33,253 nucleotides of DNA, taken from a bacterium. GTDB taxonomy: Bacteria; Krumholzibacteriota; Krumholzibacteriia; LZORAL124-64-63. The notes under the pieces were generated by a model. It did no database searches and was not told where the DNA came from. It was given only the letters and a program-made list of their open reading frames with translations. Positions 15,665 through 23,542 of the stretch are shown here, piece after piece (position 1 is the first letter of the stretch; the number at the start of each line of letters is the position of its first letter). A program made the position numbers and the translations under genes. The stretch is from assembly GCA_018829565.1 (NCBI GenBank), contig JAHJTW010000129.1, positions 1 to 33,253 on the forward strand. Direction: 5' to 3'.

Positions 15665-18475
15665 CTATTTCAAGAGCAGGACCTTGCGATGGTCCAGACG
15701 CCCGTTCATCTCCATCCTCACGTAGTAAGCCCCGCTGGGAACGGGCCGGCCCGTATCGTCGCGGCCCTGCCAGGCCTCCATGTGGGGGCCTGCGGTCACG
15801 ACCTGGTCCACGAGCGTCCTGACCAGACGGCCCGATACGTCGTAGATGGTGATGCGGGCATGTCCGGGTTCCCGGGCCTCGAAACGGATCTCCGTCAGGG
15901 GATTGAAGGGGTTGGGGACGTTGGGCAGCAACCGGGTCTGCAGCATGGGGACGCCGCTGAGCCGAACTGTGATTTCGGGACTGCGCTCCTGTTCACCCTC
16001 GGCTGCAAGCACAGCATAGCTGTAGTGGAGGGCGGCGCCCTCGGGGTATCCCGTCGCCTGGTCGCTGAACGAGAAGCTCCCGCCGGCGGCGGCAAGGGGC
16101 GCATCGGTCAGGCGGACTTCGGGTTCGCCGTCGGCTCGCCGGTAGACGTGGCACAGGGCGCCGGGACCATCGTCGATCTCCCACCTCAGATCCACACGTC
16201 CGCCGGCCACCGTCGCCCGGGGGGCGGGGTACTCGATCCCCACGATGGAGGGGTTGATGTGCCCGACCGGGATGAAACCTCCGGTGGGCTGCTGCATGGG
16301 GTACAGGATCTCCAGGTTGTCCCAGGCGATCCAGGCACTGGAACCCGGGATGGAGGCGTGGTAGATGGGACCGAGCAGGATGGTGGACTCCGTGTACGGC
16401 GTCGGCACCTCCATCTCGAAGGTGGCCAGGAGGATGGCCGGAGAATAGGGCAGGGGCGAGCCTCCGATGCCCACCAGGAAGCAGGGCGGATCCTGGACGT
16501 TGATGGTCAAACCCTCGAGGATCCAGTCGGTGAACACCGCGTCGCCGACCACGTCGAGGCAGCATTCCCAGCCCGCCACGCCGGAGGAGTTCTGGGCGTT
16601 CTTGAGGACGAGATACCCGGTGACGGTTTCCCCCACGGTCGAGGTGGAGATGTGGTCCTGAGTGAAGGCCGGATCGAAGAAGACACCCGCGAAGACGCCA
16701 TCGGGATCGATGTCGGCATCCACGGTGGCGGTCAGGTACACGCCGCCGCACACGCTCTGGCCGAGATCGACGGCGCAATCCCAGGAGCCGACGGCGTCGG
16801 CCTGGAAGTGGACGGGGATCGACCGGGATTCCTGGGGGTCAAGGGTGAAGGGGTTCGTGCTGACCGAGAAGTACTCGCAGCCATCGAGGGTGGGCACCAC
16901 GGTGAACGAAGCGTTCCCGCTGTTGGTCACCTGGATGTTGGCGTAGAGATCCTGGCCGAGTCCCGTGGTGCCCATGCCCAGGAGCCCTCCGTCGGGCGTC
17001 ACGCTGCACGCGAGGTAAGGGGCCTGGATGAACGCACGCAGCGGGACGGGATCGATTCCCGGCCCGAATACCAGCGAGGCCTCGAAGGATCCCGGTCCAG
17101 CCGAACCGTTGAACTCCACGGTGACCGTGTGGGAATGGAGAGGGTAAAGGAGCCGGGGGAAGTCGCCGGAGGTGATCACCCAATCCGACCCGCCGGGAAT
17201 GAGCACGGGGTCCAGGTTCAGGACGAGGTCGCCGTCGTTCGTGATGCGGACGGTGGCGCTGCGGGATTCGCCGGGGTCGAGGTCGGAGAAGACCACCGAG
17301 GTGGGCGTGATGACGTAGCTCTCGACCGGCTCGCGGCCCCTCCCGGCCAGGGGGACCGGAGCCATGACTCCGCCGAAGAGCAGGGTGTCAGCGAAGTCTC
17401 CGACCGCCGTGGGTTTGAAGTACACGGTGAAGGCCCGGGACCGGTTGGGATCCAGAACCACGGGATTGGGCGAGATGGAGAAGGAGAAGGGGCCGTTGCC
17501 GTCGGCCAGGGCGACCGGCACGGTCACCGGGAGCTCGCCCAGATTGTACAGTGATATGGTTTTCGAACGGGTCGCGTTGAGGGTGGTTTCGCCGAAATCG
17601 TACGACGCGGGATAGACGTAATGGTTGATGATCGGGTCCCGGCCTTGCCCCGCCAGGAACACCGGGGTCACGCCTTCGCCGAGATCCAGCTGGCACTCGA
17701 TGAGATCGTAGCCCTGGGGGTCGAAGGTGACGTCGATCGTCCGGCTCGATCCTCCGGGAACCTGGACGGGTCCGTTCAGGCCCGGCAGGGAAAAATCCGT
17801 GCATCCGGCCTGCAGAGCCACGTCGAGCAGGAGAAATCCCCCGCCCACGTTGCTCACGACGACCTGCTTGGTGACGGGCAACCCGATGGGCGTGTCGGTG
17901 AAGTTCAGGGAGCGGACGCTCACGTCGGGCACCGGGATGCTGCTGTTGACGAAGGCCACCTCGGGTACGCCGGTGACCGTGGTCATCGGGATGACGATCT
18001 CCGGATCGGCGCCGTCGAGGTAGGCCATGCTGCCGGGAATGGAGGCGAAGAACTTCGGTTTCAGACTCAGGGAGACCGGCAGGTACTCCGTCACCACCAT
18101 CTGGAAGGTGGCCAGCAGGACCGCCGACCCCCCGGGAAGAGGCGGACCCCCGATGCCCACGGTGAAGCAGGGTGGCTGGTCGGCATTGATCGTCTGTCCC
18201 TCGAGGACCCAGCTGAAGAACTCGGCTGGGCCGTCGATGTCGGCGCAGAGTTCCCACCCTCCGACTCCGGCCGCCGCCGAGGGCTCGAGCAGGACCAGGT
18301 ATCCGGTCACCAGGGCGGGCATGGTTTCGACGAGGAATTCGTTCTGGGTGTAGGCCTGGTCGAAGAAGATGCCGACCTGATCCTGACTCAGGGCTGGAAG
18401 GCAAGGGAAGAGGACGAAAAAAAGAGCGAGGGCCGCCGGCCGCAAGGCCGATCGGCGGCAGGAGATGGCGAACAT
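15665..18475 (-). CDS. Secreted ASH-repeat (choice-of-anchor-D type) surface protein, paralogue A
   Basis: The first gene of the tandem set in transcription order, 936 residues. Signal peptide 1-31 (hydrophobic core ALALFFVLFPCLPAL, ending SQ); module 1 (about 32-181) with GVGGWELC and PPCFTVGIGGPPLP; four ASH repeats (about 182-593, near 103 residues each); module 2 (about 594-745) with GVAGWECC and PPCFLVGIGGSPLP; an FN3-like domain (about 750-845) containing CHVYRRADGE; and a FlgD-like tail (about 846-936) from TRLLPNVPNPFNPLTEIRFE to VLLLK. Its C-terminal domain is visibly diverged from those of B and C, so it is the oldest branch or escaped their homogenisation. AAGGGGGA six nt upstream sets the start. 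A 6-bp hairpin (18494-18509) lies in the leader between the promoter and the ribosome-binding site. Confidence 0.9.
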   Translation of the reverse strand: MFAISCRRSALRPAALALFFVLFPCLPALSQDQVGIFFDQAYTQNEFLVETMPALVTGYLVLLEPSAAAGVGGWELCADIDGPAEFFSWVLEGQTINADQPPCFTVGIGGPPLPGGSAVLLATFQMVVTEYLPVSLSLKPKFFASIPGSMAYLDGADPEIVIPMTTVTGVPEVAFVNSSIPVPDVSVRSLNFTDTPIGLPVTKQVVVSNVGGGFLLLDVALQAGCTDFSLPGLNGPVQVPGGSSRTIDVTFDPQGYDLIECQLDLGEGVTPVFLAGQGRDPIINHYVYPASYDFGETTLNATRSKTISLYNLGELPVTVPVALADGNGPFSFSISPNPVVLDPNRSRAFTVYFKPTAVGDFADTLLFGGVMAPVPLAGRGREPVESYVITPTSVVFSDLDPGESRSATVRITNDGDLVLNLDPVLIPGGSDWVITSGDFPRLLYPLHSHTVTVEFNGSAGPGSFEASLVFGPGIDPVPLRAFIQAPYLACSVTPDGGLLGMGTTGLGQDLYANIQVTNSGNASFTVVPTLDGCEYFSVSTNPFTLDPQESRSIPVHFQADAVGSWDCAVDLGQSVCGGVYLTATVDADIDPDGVFAGVFFDPAFTQDHISTSTVGETVTGYLVLKNAQNSSGVAGWECCLDVVGDAVFTDWILEGLTINVQDPPCFLVGIGGSPLPYSPAILLATFEMEVPTPYTESTILLGPIYHASIPGSSAWIAWDNLEILYPMQQPTGGFIPVGHINPSIVGIEYPAPRATVAGGRVDLRWEIDDGPGALCHVYRRADGEPEVRLTDAPLAAAGGSFSFSDQATGYPEGAALHYSYAVLAAEGEQERSPEITVRLSGVPMLQTRLLPNVPNPFNPLTEIRFEAREPGHARITIYDVSGRLVRTLVDQVVTAGPHMEAWQGRDDTGRPVPSGAYYVRMEMNGRLDHRKVLLLK

Positions 18476-18516
18476 GGTTTTTCCCCCTTGATGTCCACCG
18501 TCTGGTGGATCAAGTA

Positions 18517-18522
18517 AACATA
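18517..18522 (-). promoter_or_regulatory. -10 element for paralogue A
   Basis: TATGTT on the minus strand about 42 nt before the start codon, within an AT-rich patch, preceded by TTTTCGC much as paralogue B has TTTTGC. No convincing -35. The same hexamer serves as the -10 of the dnaE-type gene in this window. Confidence 0.4.
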
Positions 18523-18574
18523 GCGAAAATGAGGATACCAGAATAGTCGGATTTTGTCCACCGGGACGAGCGGC

Positions 18575-19267
18575 TCAAAGGCGGACGGGCAGGACCCTGG
18601 CCGGCCGGATCCCCCCGGGAGCGACGTCAGCCCCCAGCCCGTACACCTCCACCCCGGCAGCATGGACCTCGCGCAACAGGGCCCCGTAGGCGGGGTCGAT
18701 GTGGTCGGCGGGACCCACCGTGCGGGCGTCGGCCCTCTGGGAACACAGGACCAGGGCGGCCCGCTCCCCGGCGTCGACCCTTTCCCTGAGATCCTGCAAG
18801 TGCTTGCGCCCCCGGGCGGTGGGGGCGTCGGGGAACAGGGCGCGACCGCCCACGACCAATGAGACGTTCTTCACCTCGACCCAGAGGGCTCCGTTCACCA
18901 GGAAGTCCGCCCGGGAGGAGCCGCCGGGATAGGGGACCTCCGCCCGGGCGCAGGGGGCGGGCTCCGCCAGGTCCAGCAGGCCGGAGGCCAGGGCCTCGGC
19001 CACCAGGCGGTTGGCCAGCTGGGTGTTCACGCCGACCAGGACGCCCTCCGGGGTCTCGGCGATCTCCAGGGTCCAGGCCAGCTTGCGGGCGGGACCGGCG
19101 GCCGGGCTCAGCCAGACCGGGCCGTCGGCGAACAGGCTCCCGGTCATGCGGCCGGTATTGTTGGTGTGGGCGACCACGGGCTCGCCCGTATCCAGGATGG
19201 CGTGGATGAGGAACCGCTTCTCCCGCCGGACGAAGCGGGCGCGGACCAGGGGTTGCGGGAACTCCAT
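18575..19267 (-). CDS. sfsA: SfsA family DNA/RNA-binding nuclease-like protein
   Basis: A 230-residue protein matching the SfsA family over its whole length. Landmarks are FPQPLVRARFVRREKRFL at the start, HTNNTGRMTGSLF, GVNTQLANRLVAEAL, SRADFLVNGALWVEVKNVSLV (acidic D and E-x-K of a PD-(D/E)xK-like nuclease fold), ALFPDAPTARGRKHLQDL and HIDPAYGALLREVHAAGVEVYGLG. The family was named for stimulating sugar fermentation in E. coli and is now regarded as a probable nuclease; its physiological role is poorly defined. It is transcribed divergently from the metallo-hydrolase gene across a 91-bp gap. The paralogue A start lies 99 bp downstream on the same strand with no terminator recognised between them, so read-through into it is possible. 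Confidence 0.92.
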   Translation of the reverse strand: MEFPQPLVRARFVRREKRFLIHAILDTGEPVVAHTNNTGRMTGSLFADGPVWLSPAAGPARKLAWTLEIAETPEGVLVGVNTQLANRLVAEALASGLLDLAEPAPCARAEVPYPGGSSRADFLVNGALWVEVKNVSLVVGGRALFPDAPTARGRKHLQDLRERVDAGERAALVLCSQRADARTVGPADHIDPAYGALLREVHAAGVEVYGLGADVAPGGIRPARVLPVRL

Positions 19268-19308
19268 GGGTAACCTTGTTCCTCGGGCATTGCCGCCCGG
19301 GCTGGCGG

Positions 19309-19345
19309 GGGTTATCCTTTGCCGGACCAGGTGGTACCATAACCC
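19309..19345. promoter_or_regulatory. Inverted repeat in the sfsA/hydrolase divergent promoter region
   Basis: GGGTTAT (19309-19315) and ATAACCC (19339-19345) form a 7-bp inverted repeat with a 23-nt spacer, just upstream of the hydrolase ribosome-binding site and within the only divergent promoter space in this part of the window. It could be an operator or chance. Confidence 0.25.
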
Positions 19346-19358
19346 AATGGGAGCCCAG

Positions 19359-20231
19359 ATGAAACTCGCTGACTGGACGTTCCGGGCCTTTCACGACGGC
19401 CGCTTCAAGCTGGACGGCGGCGCCATGTTCGGGGTCGTACCCAAGATCTTCTGGGAAAAGCACCACCCGGCCGACGACCACAACCGGATCGACCTGGACC
19501 TGCGCTGCCTCCTGGCCGAGCAGGGGGACCGCCGGATCCTGGTGGACACCGGCATGGGCGACCGGTGGGCCCCGAAGCAGCTGGACATCTTCGCCCTGGT
19601 CCGGCGGCCCAACCAGCTGGTCGCCGAGCTGGCCGAGGCCGGGATCACCCGCGAATCCATCACCGACGTGATCCTGACCCACCTGCACTTCGACCATGCG
19701 GGCGGAGCCCTGCGCCGCAGGGACGACGGCGGCCTCGAACCGGTCTTTCCCAACGCCCGGCACTGGGTCCAGAAACGCCACTGGGAGTGGGCCGACCATC
19801 CGAGCGAGCGGGACCGGGCCAGCTTCCGGGACGAGGACTTCAAGGCCCTGAAGGAGAAGGGCGACCTCCAGCTGGTGGACGGAGCCAAGGAGATCATGCC
19901 CGGGGTGCGGGTGACACCCATCAGCGGGCACACCCCCGGCCAGCAGATGGTCGAGTTCCTGACGGACGAGGGCAGCCTGGCCTACGTGGCCGACCTGATC
20001 CCCTTCCTGAGCCAGGTCCACGTGCCCTGGATCATGGGGTTCGATCTGAATCCCCTGCTGACGGTGACCGAGAAGAAACAGTTTTTGACCCGAGCCGCCG
20101 AGGACGGCATCGTGCTGGTCTTCGAGCACGACCCGGTCCACGAGGCGGCGACCGTCAAGTTCAGCGAAGGGAAGTTCGTCCCGGACGAGGTCTTCCTGCT
20201 GGCCGACCGCAAAGGAAACGGCAACCCATGA
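19359..20231 (+). CDS. Metallo-beta-lactamase-fold hydrolase
   Basis: A 290-residue MBL-fold enzyme. The metal ligands are all visible: THLHFDHAGG (H108, H110, D112, H113), SGHTPG (H191), YVADLIP (D212) and FEHDP (H257), which fits a two-metal site. The N-terminal KLDGGAMFGVVPKIFWEKHHPADDHNRIDLDLRCLL is characteristic of a subgroup often labelled lactonase-like or simply MBL-fold metallo-hydrolase; the substrate cannot be read from sequence. An in-frame ATG at 19347 is possible, but GGGAG five nt before 19359 favours the later start. Its stop codon overlaps the lipA start (ATGA), so the two are translationally coupled. That suggests, without proving, a role linked to lipoate or acyl-thioester chemistry. 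Confidence 0.9.
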   Translation: MKLADWTFRAFHDGRFKLDGGAMFGVVPKIFWEKHHPADDHNRIDLDLRCLLAEQGDRRILVDTGMGDRWAPKQLDIFALVRRPNQLVAELAEAGITRESITDVILTHLHFDHAGGALRRRDDGGLEPVFPNARHWVQKRHWEWADHPSERDRASFRDEDFKALKEKGDLQLVDGAKEIMPGVRVTPISGHTPGQQMVEFLTDEGSLAYVADLIPFLSQVHVPWIMGFDLNPLLTVTEKKQFLTRAAEDGIVLVFEHDPVHEAATVKFSEGKFVPDEVFLLADRKGNGNP

Positions 20232-21148
20232 AGGACGGCAACCTGATCCCCGACCTCGGCCGGGCCGCCCCGCCTCCCCGCAAGCCCGACTGGCTGCGGA
20301 TGAAGCGCCAGGGCGGGCCCGTCTACAACGAGGTCAAGAGCCTGTTGCGCCAGGCTTCCCTGAACACGGTCTGCGAGAGCGCCAACTGCCCGAACCGGGG
20401 CGAATGCTTCGCCAGCCGGACGGCCACCTTCCTGCTGATGGGCGATGTCTGCACCCGGCACTGCACCTTCTGCAACATCCCCGGGGGGAAGGTGGGGCCC
20501 CTGGATCCGGACGAGCCGCGGCGCGTCGGCGAGACCGTCCGGCACCTGGGCCTGAAGTTCGCGGTGGTCACCTCGGTGAACCGGGACGACCTGCCCGACG
20601 GCGGCGCGGGCCACTTCGCCCGGACCATCGCCGAGATCCGCACGCAGAACCCCGGCTGCGGCGTCGAGGTGCTGATCCCCGATTTCCTGGGCGACGAACC
20701 GTCGTTGCGGATCGTCCTGGAGGCCGCCCCCGAGGTGCTCAACCACAATCTGGAGACCGTTCCGCGCCTGTATCCCGCCCTGCGGACCCGGGCCGATTAC
20801 CGGCGATCGCTGGAACTGCTTCAGCGCAGCCGCCTGTGGGCCGATGAACACCGCAGCGGCATGAAGATCAAGACCGGGATCATGCTCGGGGTGGGGGAGA
20901 CCCACGAGGAGGTCGTCTCCCTGCTGGGCGACGCCCGCGATCACGGCGCGCAGATCGTGACCATCGGGCAGTACCTGCAGCCGTCCCATCGCCACCATCC
21001 GGTCCGGCGCTACGTCGAGCCCGCGGAGTTCGCCGAACTCGCGGAGATCGGCCGCGGCCTGGGCCTGGAATGGGTCGAATCGGGACCCATGGTGCGGTCG
21101 AGCTATCATGCCCGCGAACAGAGCGAAGGCCTGGACCCGTCATCCTGA
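20228..21148 (+). CDS. lipA: Lipoyl synthase (radical SAM)
   Basis: A 306-residue enzyme that inserts two sulfurs into protein-bound octanoyl groups to form the lipoyl cofactor of 2-oxoacid dehydrogenases and the glycine cleavage H protein. Both iron-sulfur sites are present: the auxiliary cluster CESANCPNRGEC (C49, C54, C60) and the radical-SAM cluster CTRHCTFC (C75, C79, C82). The serine that ligates the auxiliary cluster is in the C-terminal RSSYHA. Other landmarks are VTSVNRDDLPDGGAGHF, NHNLETVPRLYP, KTGIMLGVGE and IGQYLQPSHRHHPVRRYV. The length is normal. It overlaps the upstream MBL-fold gene by 4 nt. No lipB is visible. Lipoylation implies that lipoyl-dependent enzymes exist alongside the ferredoxin-dependent KorAB. 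Confidence 0.97.
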   Translation: MKDGNLIPDLGRAAPPPRKPDWLRMKRQGGPVYNEVKSLLRQASLNTVCESANCPNRGECFASRTATFLLMGDVCTRHCTFCNIPGGKVGPLDPDEPRRVGETVRHLGLKFAVVTSVNRDDLPDGGAGHFARTIAEIRTQNPGCGVEVLIPDFLGDEPSLRIVLEAAPEVLNHNLETVPRLYPALRTRADYRRSLELLQRSRLWADEHRSGMKIKTGIMLGVGETHEEVVSLLGDARDHGAQIVTIGQYLQPSHRHHPVRRYVEPAEFAELAEIGRGLGLEWVESGPMVRSSYHAREQSEGLDPSS

Positions 21149-21169
21149 ATCCGCGGAGCGTGAACGCCC

Positions 21170-21982
21170 TTGCCGGCCCTGGAATTCGTCCGCACCACCC
21201 TCATCGACCCGCATTCCCCGGCGTGCTGGTGGAAGCATCCCTGGCAGGCCGCCAAGGTCGCCCTCGGCGCGGTGGAGAACCTGCTGCTGCCGGCGGGAGA
21301 GAAGCTGGTGCGCGGAGGCCTGCGCGAATGTCCCGTCTGCCGCTGGCGTGGGCACCGCTTCCGGAACTTCCTGTCGGCCGACGAGATCATCCGCCATTGC
21401 ATCTGCCCCGGCTGCGGTTCCTTCGACCGGCACCGGCAGCTGGTGCTGGGGGTGCGCCGTGAACTTCAGGCTCCCGGGACCCCAACGCCCGCGGTGATGG
21501 TCGGCCTGTCCCTTTCCTCGGCCATGCGGTTCCTGGTCGAGCACGAGGGCTTGCCCCGGTGCTTCCGCACCGACTACGAGCGGGACAGCATGCGGTTCGA
21601 TCCCGACCTGCTGCTGGACCTGCGTCAGGCTCCCCTGCTCTCGGGTACCGTGGACTGGATCTTCTGCAGCCACGTCCTGGAGCACATCCCCGAGCTGGAC
21701 GTCTGCGTCGACGAGATCCTGCGCGTGCTGCGTCCGGGTGGGGTGGCCTGGCTCCAGGTCCCCTTCGAACCGGGACTGGCCCACAGCCGCAGCATCCGCA
21801 TCGATCCCTACCGCGCCCACGCCCACGCCTGGCAGTTCGCCCCCGATTTCGGCAACCTCATCCAGCGCCCCGGCTGGCTGGTCACGGAAGTCATTGCCGG
21901 GGAAGAACTTGATCGAGAAGAGCTGCGCCGTTACGCCATCGACCCCCTCGAGCGGTACTGGGTCTGCCGGAAAAAGAGCTGA
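21170..21982 (+). CDS. Zinc-ribbon class I SAM-dependent methyltransferase (type-11-like)
   Basis: A 270-residue protein with two parts. Residues 54-82 hold a probable zinc ribbon, CPVC (C54, C57) and CPGC (C79, C82). Residues about 100-260 look like a methyltransferase: VDWIFCSHVLEHIPELDVCVDEILRVLRPGGVAWLQVPF contains the HVLEH and LRPGG motifs of the UbiE/type-11 group. The usual glycine-rich motif I is poorly conserved (MVGLSLSSAM). An in-frame TGA at 21161 leaves TTG at 21170 as the first start available, with GGAG at 21154-21157 some 12 nt upstream; internal starts would remove an aromatic, basic N-terminus. It lies 21 bp after lipA on the same strand and may be cotranscribed. The substrate is unknown; similar proteins occur in cell-surface polysaccharide loci, but no such genes are nearby. 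Confidence 0.75.
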   Translation: MPALEFVRTTLIDPHSPACWWKHPWQAAKVALGAVENLLLPAGEKLVRGGLRECPVCRWRGHRFRNFLSADEIIRHCICPGCGSFDRHRQLVLGVRRELQAPGTPTPAVMVGLSLSSAMRFLVEHEGLPRCFRTDYERDSMRFDPDLLLDLRQAPLLSGTVDWIFCSHVLEHIPELDVCVDEILRVLRPGGVAWLQVPFEPGLAHSRSIRIDPYRAHAHAWQFAPDFGNLIQRPGWLVTEVIAGEELDREELRRYAIDPLERYWVCRKKS

Positions 21983-22050
21983 ACCGGGCCCCCTGATTGC
22001 CGAACCTAAAGCCAGGTGAACGATTCGGCTCGAGACCTGGTGGTGCCGGC

Positions 22051-23520
22051 ATGATGAACTCCGCGGACGTCTTCGCCCAGATCGAGAAGATGGGCGATCT
22101 GCCCAGCCTTCCCCAGACCCTGCTGCAGATCCAGACCGTGGCCGAGGATCAGAACAGCTGCGCGGACGATCTCGCCCAGTGCATCCTCAAGGACCAGGCG
22201 TTGACCATGCGGGTCCTGAAGGTGGTCAACAGCGCCATGTACAAGCGGGCCGGCGGCGAGGACGTGCGCACGGTGCGGCGGGCAGTGGTGGTCATCGGAT
22301 TCGAGACGGTGCGGAAGCTGGCCCTGGGCCTTTCGGTCTTCGACATGATGAGCAAGCTGTCCCGGTCGCCCTTCCTGGCCGAGATCGCCCGGCACTCGCT
22401 GATCACCGCGGGCTTCGCCCAGATCCTGGCCGAGGCCGGAGGCAAGGTCTCCCCCGAGGAGGCCTTCGTCTCCGCCCTGGTCCACGACATCGGCAAGGTC
22501 GTGCTCCTGGAATGTTCGCCTGAGGCCATGGATGCGGTGGTGAAGGACGTGCGGGCCGGGGCGTTGCCCCTGGAAGCCGAGCGCCGCCACTTCGGCATCA
22601 CCCACGACCGGGCGGGGCGCAGGCTGGCCGAGCAGTGGAATCTGCCCCGGGATCTGCACGCGGTCATCGGCGACCATCACGACATCGACCCGCTGTTTCC
22701 GCCCCGCAACCTGGAGCCCCGTCTGGGCGTGCTGGCCTTCGCCAACGCCATGAGCCGGTTCACCTGCCAGCCCCAGGAGCAGACCCAGGAGTACCGGATC
22801 ATCCGGCGGGCCGGCAAGGCCCTGGGCATTCCGGCGGCGCGCCTCGAGAGCATCTACCGCGAGGTGGGGGACCGCATCAGCGATCTGGCCGAACGGGTCG
22901 GCATCGACCTGGGCGACCTGCAGGACTACGGCCGCATCGTCAACGTCAAGGGCAGCGTCAACGTCGCCCCCAAGCGCATGACCCCGGAGGAGGTGGCCCG
23001 GCGCACGGCCGACCAGCTGGATCTCTACCGCCGGGTCGGCGCGGGCCTGGCCACCGGCCGCGATTCCTCGGACCTGCTCGGGATCATCATGGAAGGCGCC
23101 GTCCACATCCTGGGCTTCGAGCGGGTTGTCCTGCTGGGGGTGGACCGCAAGGCCCGGCGCTTCACGCCCCTGGCCTGGGCGGGGATCGAGGCCGGGGACC
23201 TGGCCGAACGGATGGCCTTCCCGGTGACCCGCCAGACGGGGGCCGTCGCCCTGGCCCTGATGGAGCACCGCAGCATCCACGTGCCGAAGGCGGCCAGCCC
23301 GGCCTACGGCGGTCTGGTCGGCGAGGAACTGATGGCCGCCGCCCGCTGCACCGGTTTCGCAGTGGCGCCGGTCCTGGGTCCGGGGGGTTCCCACGGGGTC
23401 CTTTACGCCGACTGCGGGGCCGGTGGCGACGACGTGGTCGCCGAGCAGGCGACCGAGCTGGCCGGCCTGGCCCAGCAGGCGGGGCTGGTGCTCGGGGCGG
23501 CGGAGCCGGTGCCGATCTAG
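22051..23520 (+). CDS. HDOD-GAF signalling/regulatory protein
   Basis: A 489-residue cytoplasmic regulator. The N-terminal HDOD domain (about 8-210) starts IEKMGDLPSLPQTLLQIQTVAED and contains the ALVHDIGKVVLL motif (H145, D146). HDOD proteins are mostly non-catalytic relatives of HD-domain phosphohydrolases, used as scaffolds in signalling and cell-cycle control. A central region (about 215-310) continues with a second helical segment. The C-terminal part (about 325-480) reads as a GAF domain (LLGIIMEGAVHILGFERVVLLGVD ... GFAVAPVLGPGGSHGVLYAD) that could bind a small ligand. The ribosome-binding site is weak. A TTG-initiated extension from 21997 is possible but unsupported. A small 6-bp hairpin (23520-23539) starts at the stop codon, directly before the histidine operon promoter. 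Confidence 0.88.
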   Translation: MMNSADVFAQIEKMGDLPSLPQTLLQIQTVAEDQNSCADDLAQCILKDQALTMRVLKVVNSAMYKRAGGEDVRTVRRAVVVIGFETVRKLALGLSVFDMMSKLSRSPFLAEIARHSLITAGFAQILAEAGGKVSPEEAFVSALVHDIGKVVLLECSPEAMDAVVKDVRAGALPLEAERRHFGITHDRAGRRLAEQWNLPRDLHAVIGDHHDIDPLFPPRNLEPRLGVLAFANAMSRFTCQPQEQTQEYRIIRRAGKALGIPAARLESIYREVGDRISDLAERVGIDLGDLQDYGRIVNVKGSVNVAPKRMTPEEVARRTADQLDLYRRVGAGLATGRDSSDLLGIIMEGAVHILGFERVVLLGVDRKARRFTPLAWAGIEAGDLAERMAFPVTRQTGAVALALMEHRSIHVPKAASPAYGGLVGEELMAAARCTGFAVAPVLGPGGSHGVLYADCGAGGDDVVAEQATELAGLAQQAGLVLGAAEPVPI

Positions 23521-23542
23521 GCATCCGCCCTGAGATGCCGGC

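Noticed and set aside
9577-17932. The ASH-repeat region as a CRISPR array or DNA tandem repeat
   Set aside because: The units are about 300 bp of coding DNA, diverged at nucleotide level, in frame with an immunoglobulin-like protein repeat; there are no short direct repeats with unique spacers and no cas genes.
23520-23539. Hairpin at the end of the HDOD-GAF gene as an intrinsic terminator
   Set aside because: Only a 6-bp stem with an 8-nt loop and no T-tract; it abuts the his promoter -35, so it is not called.
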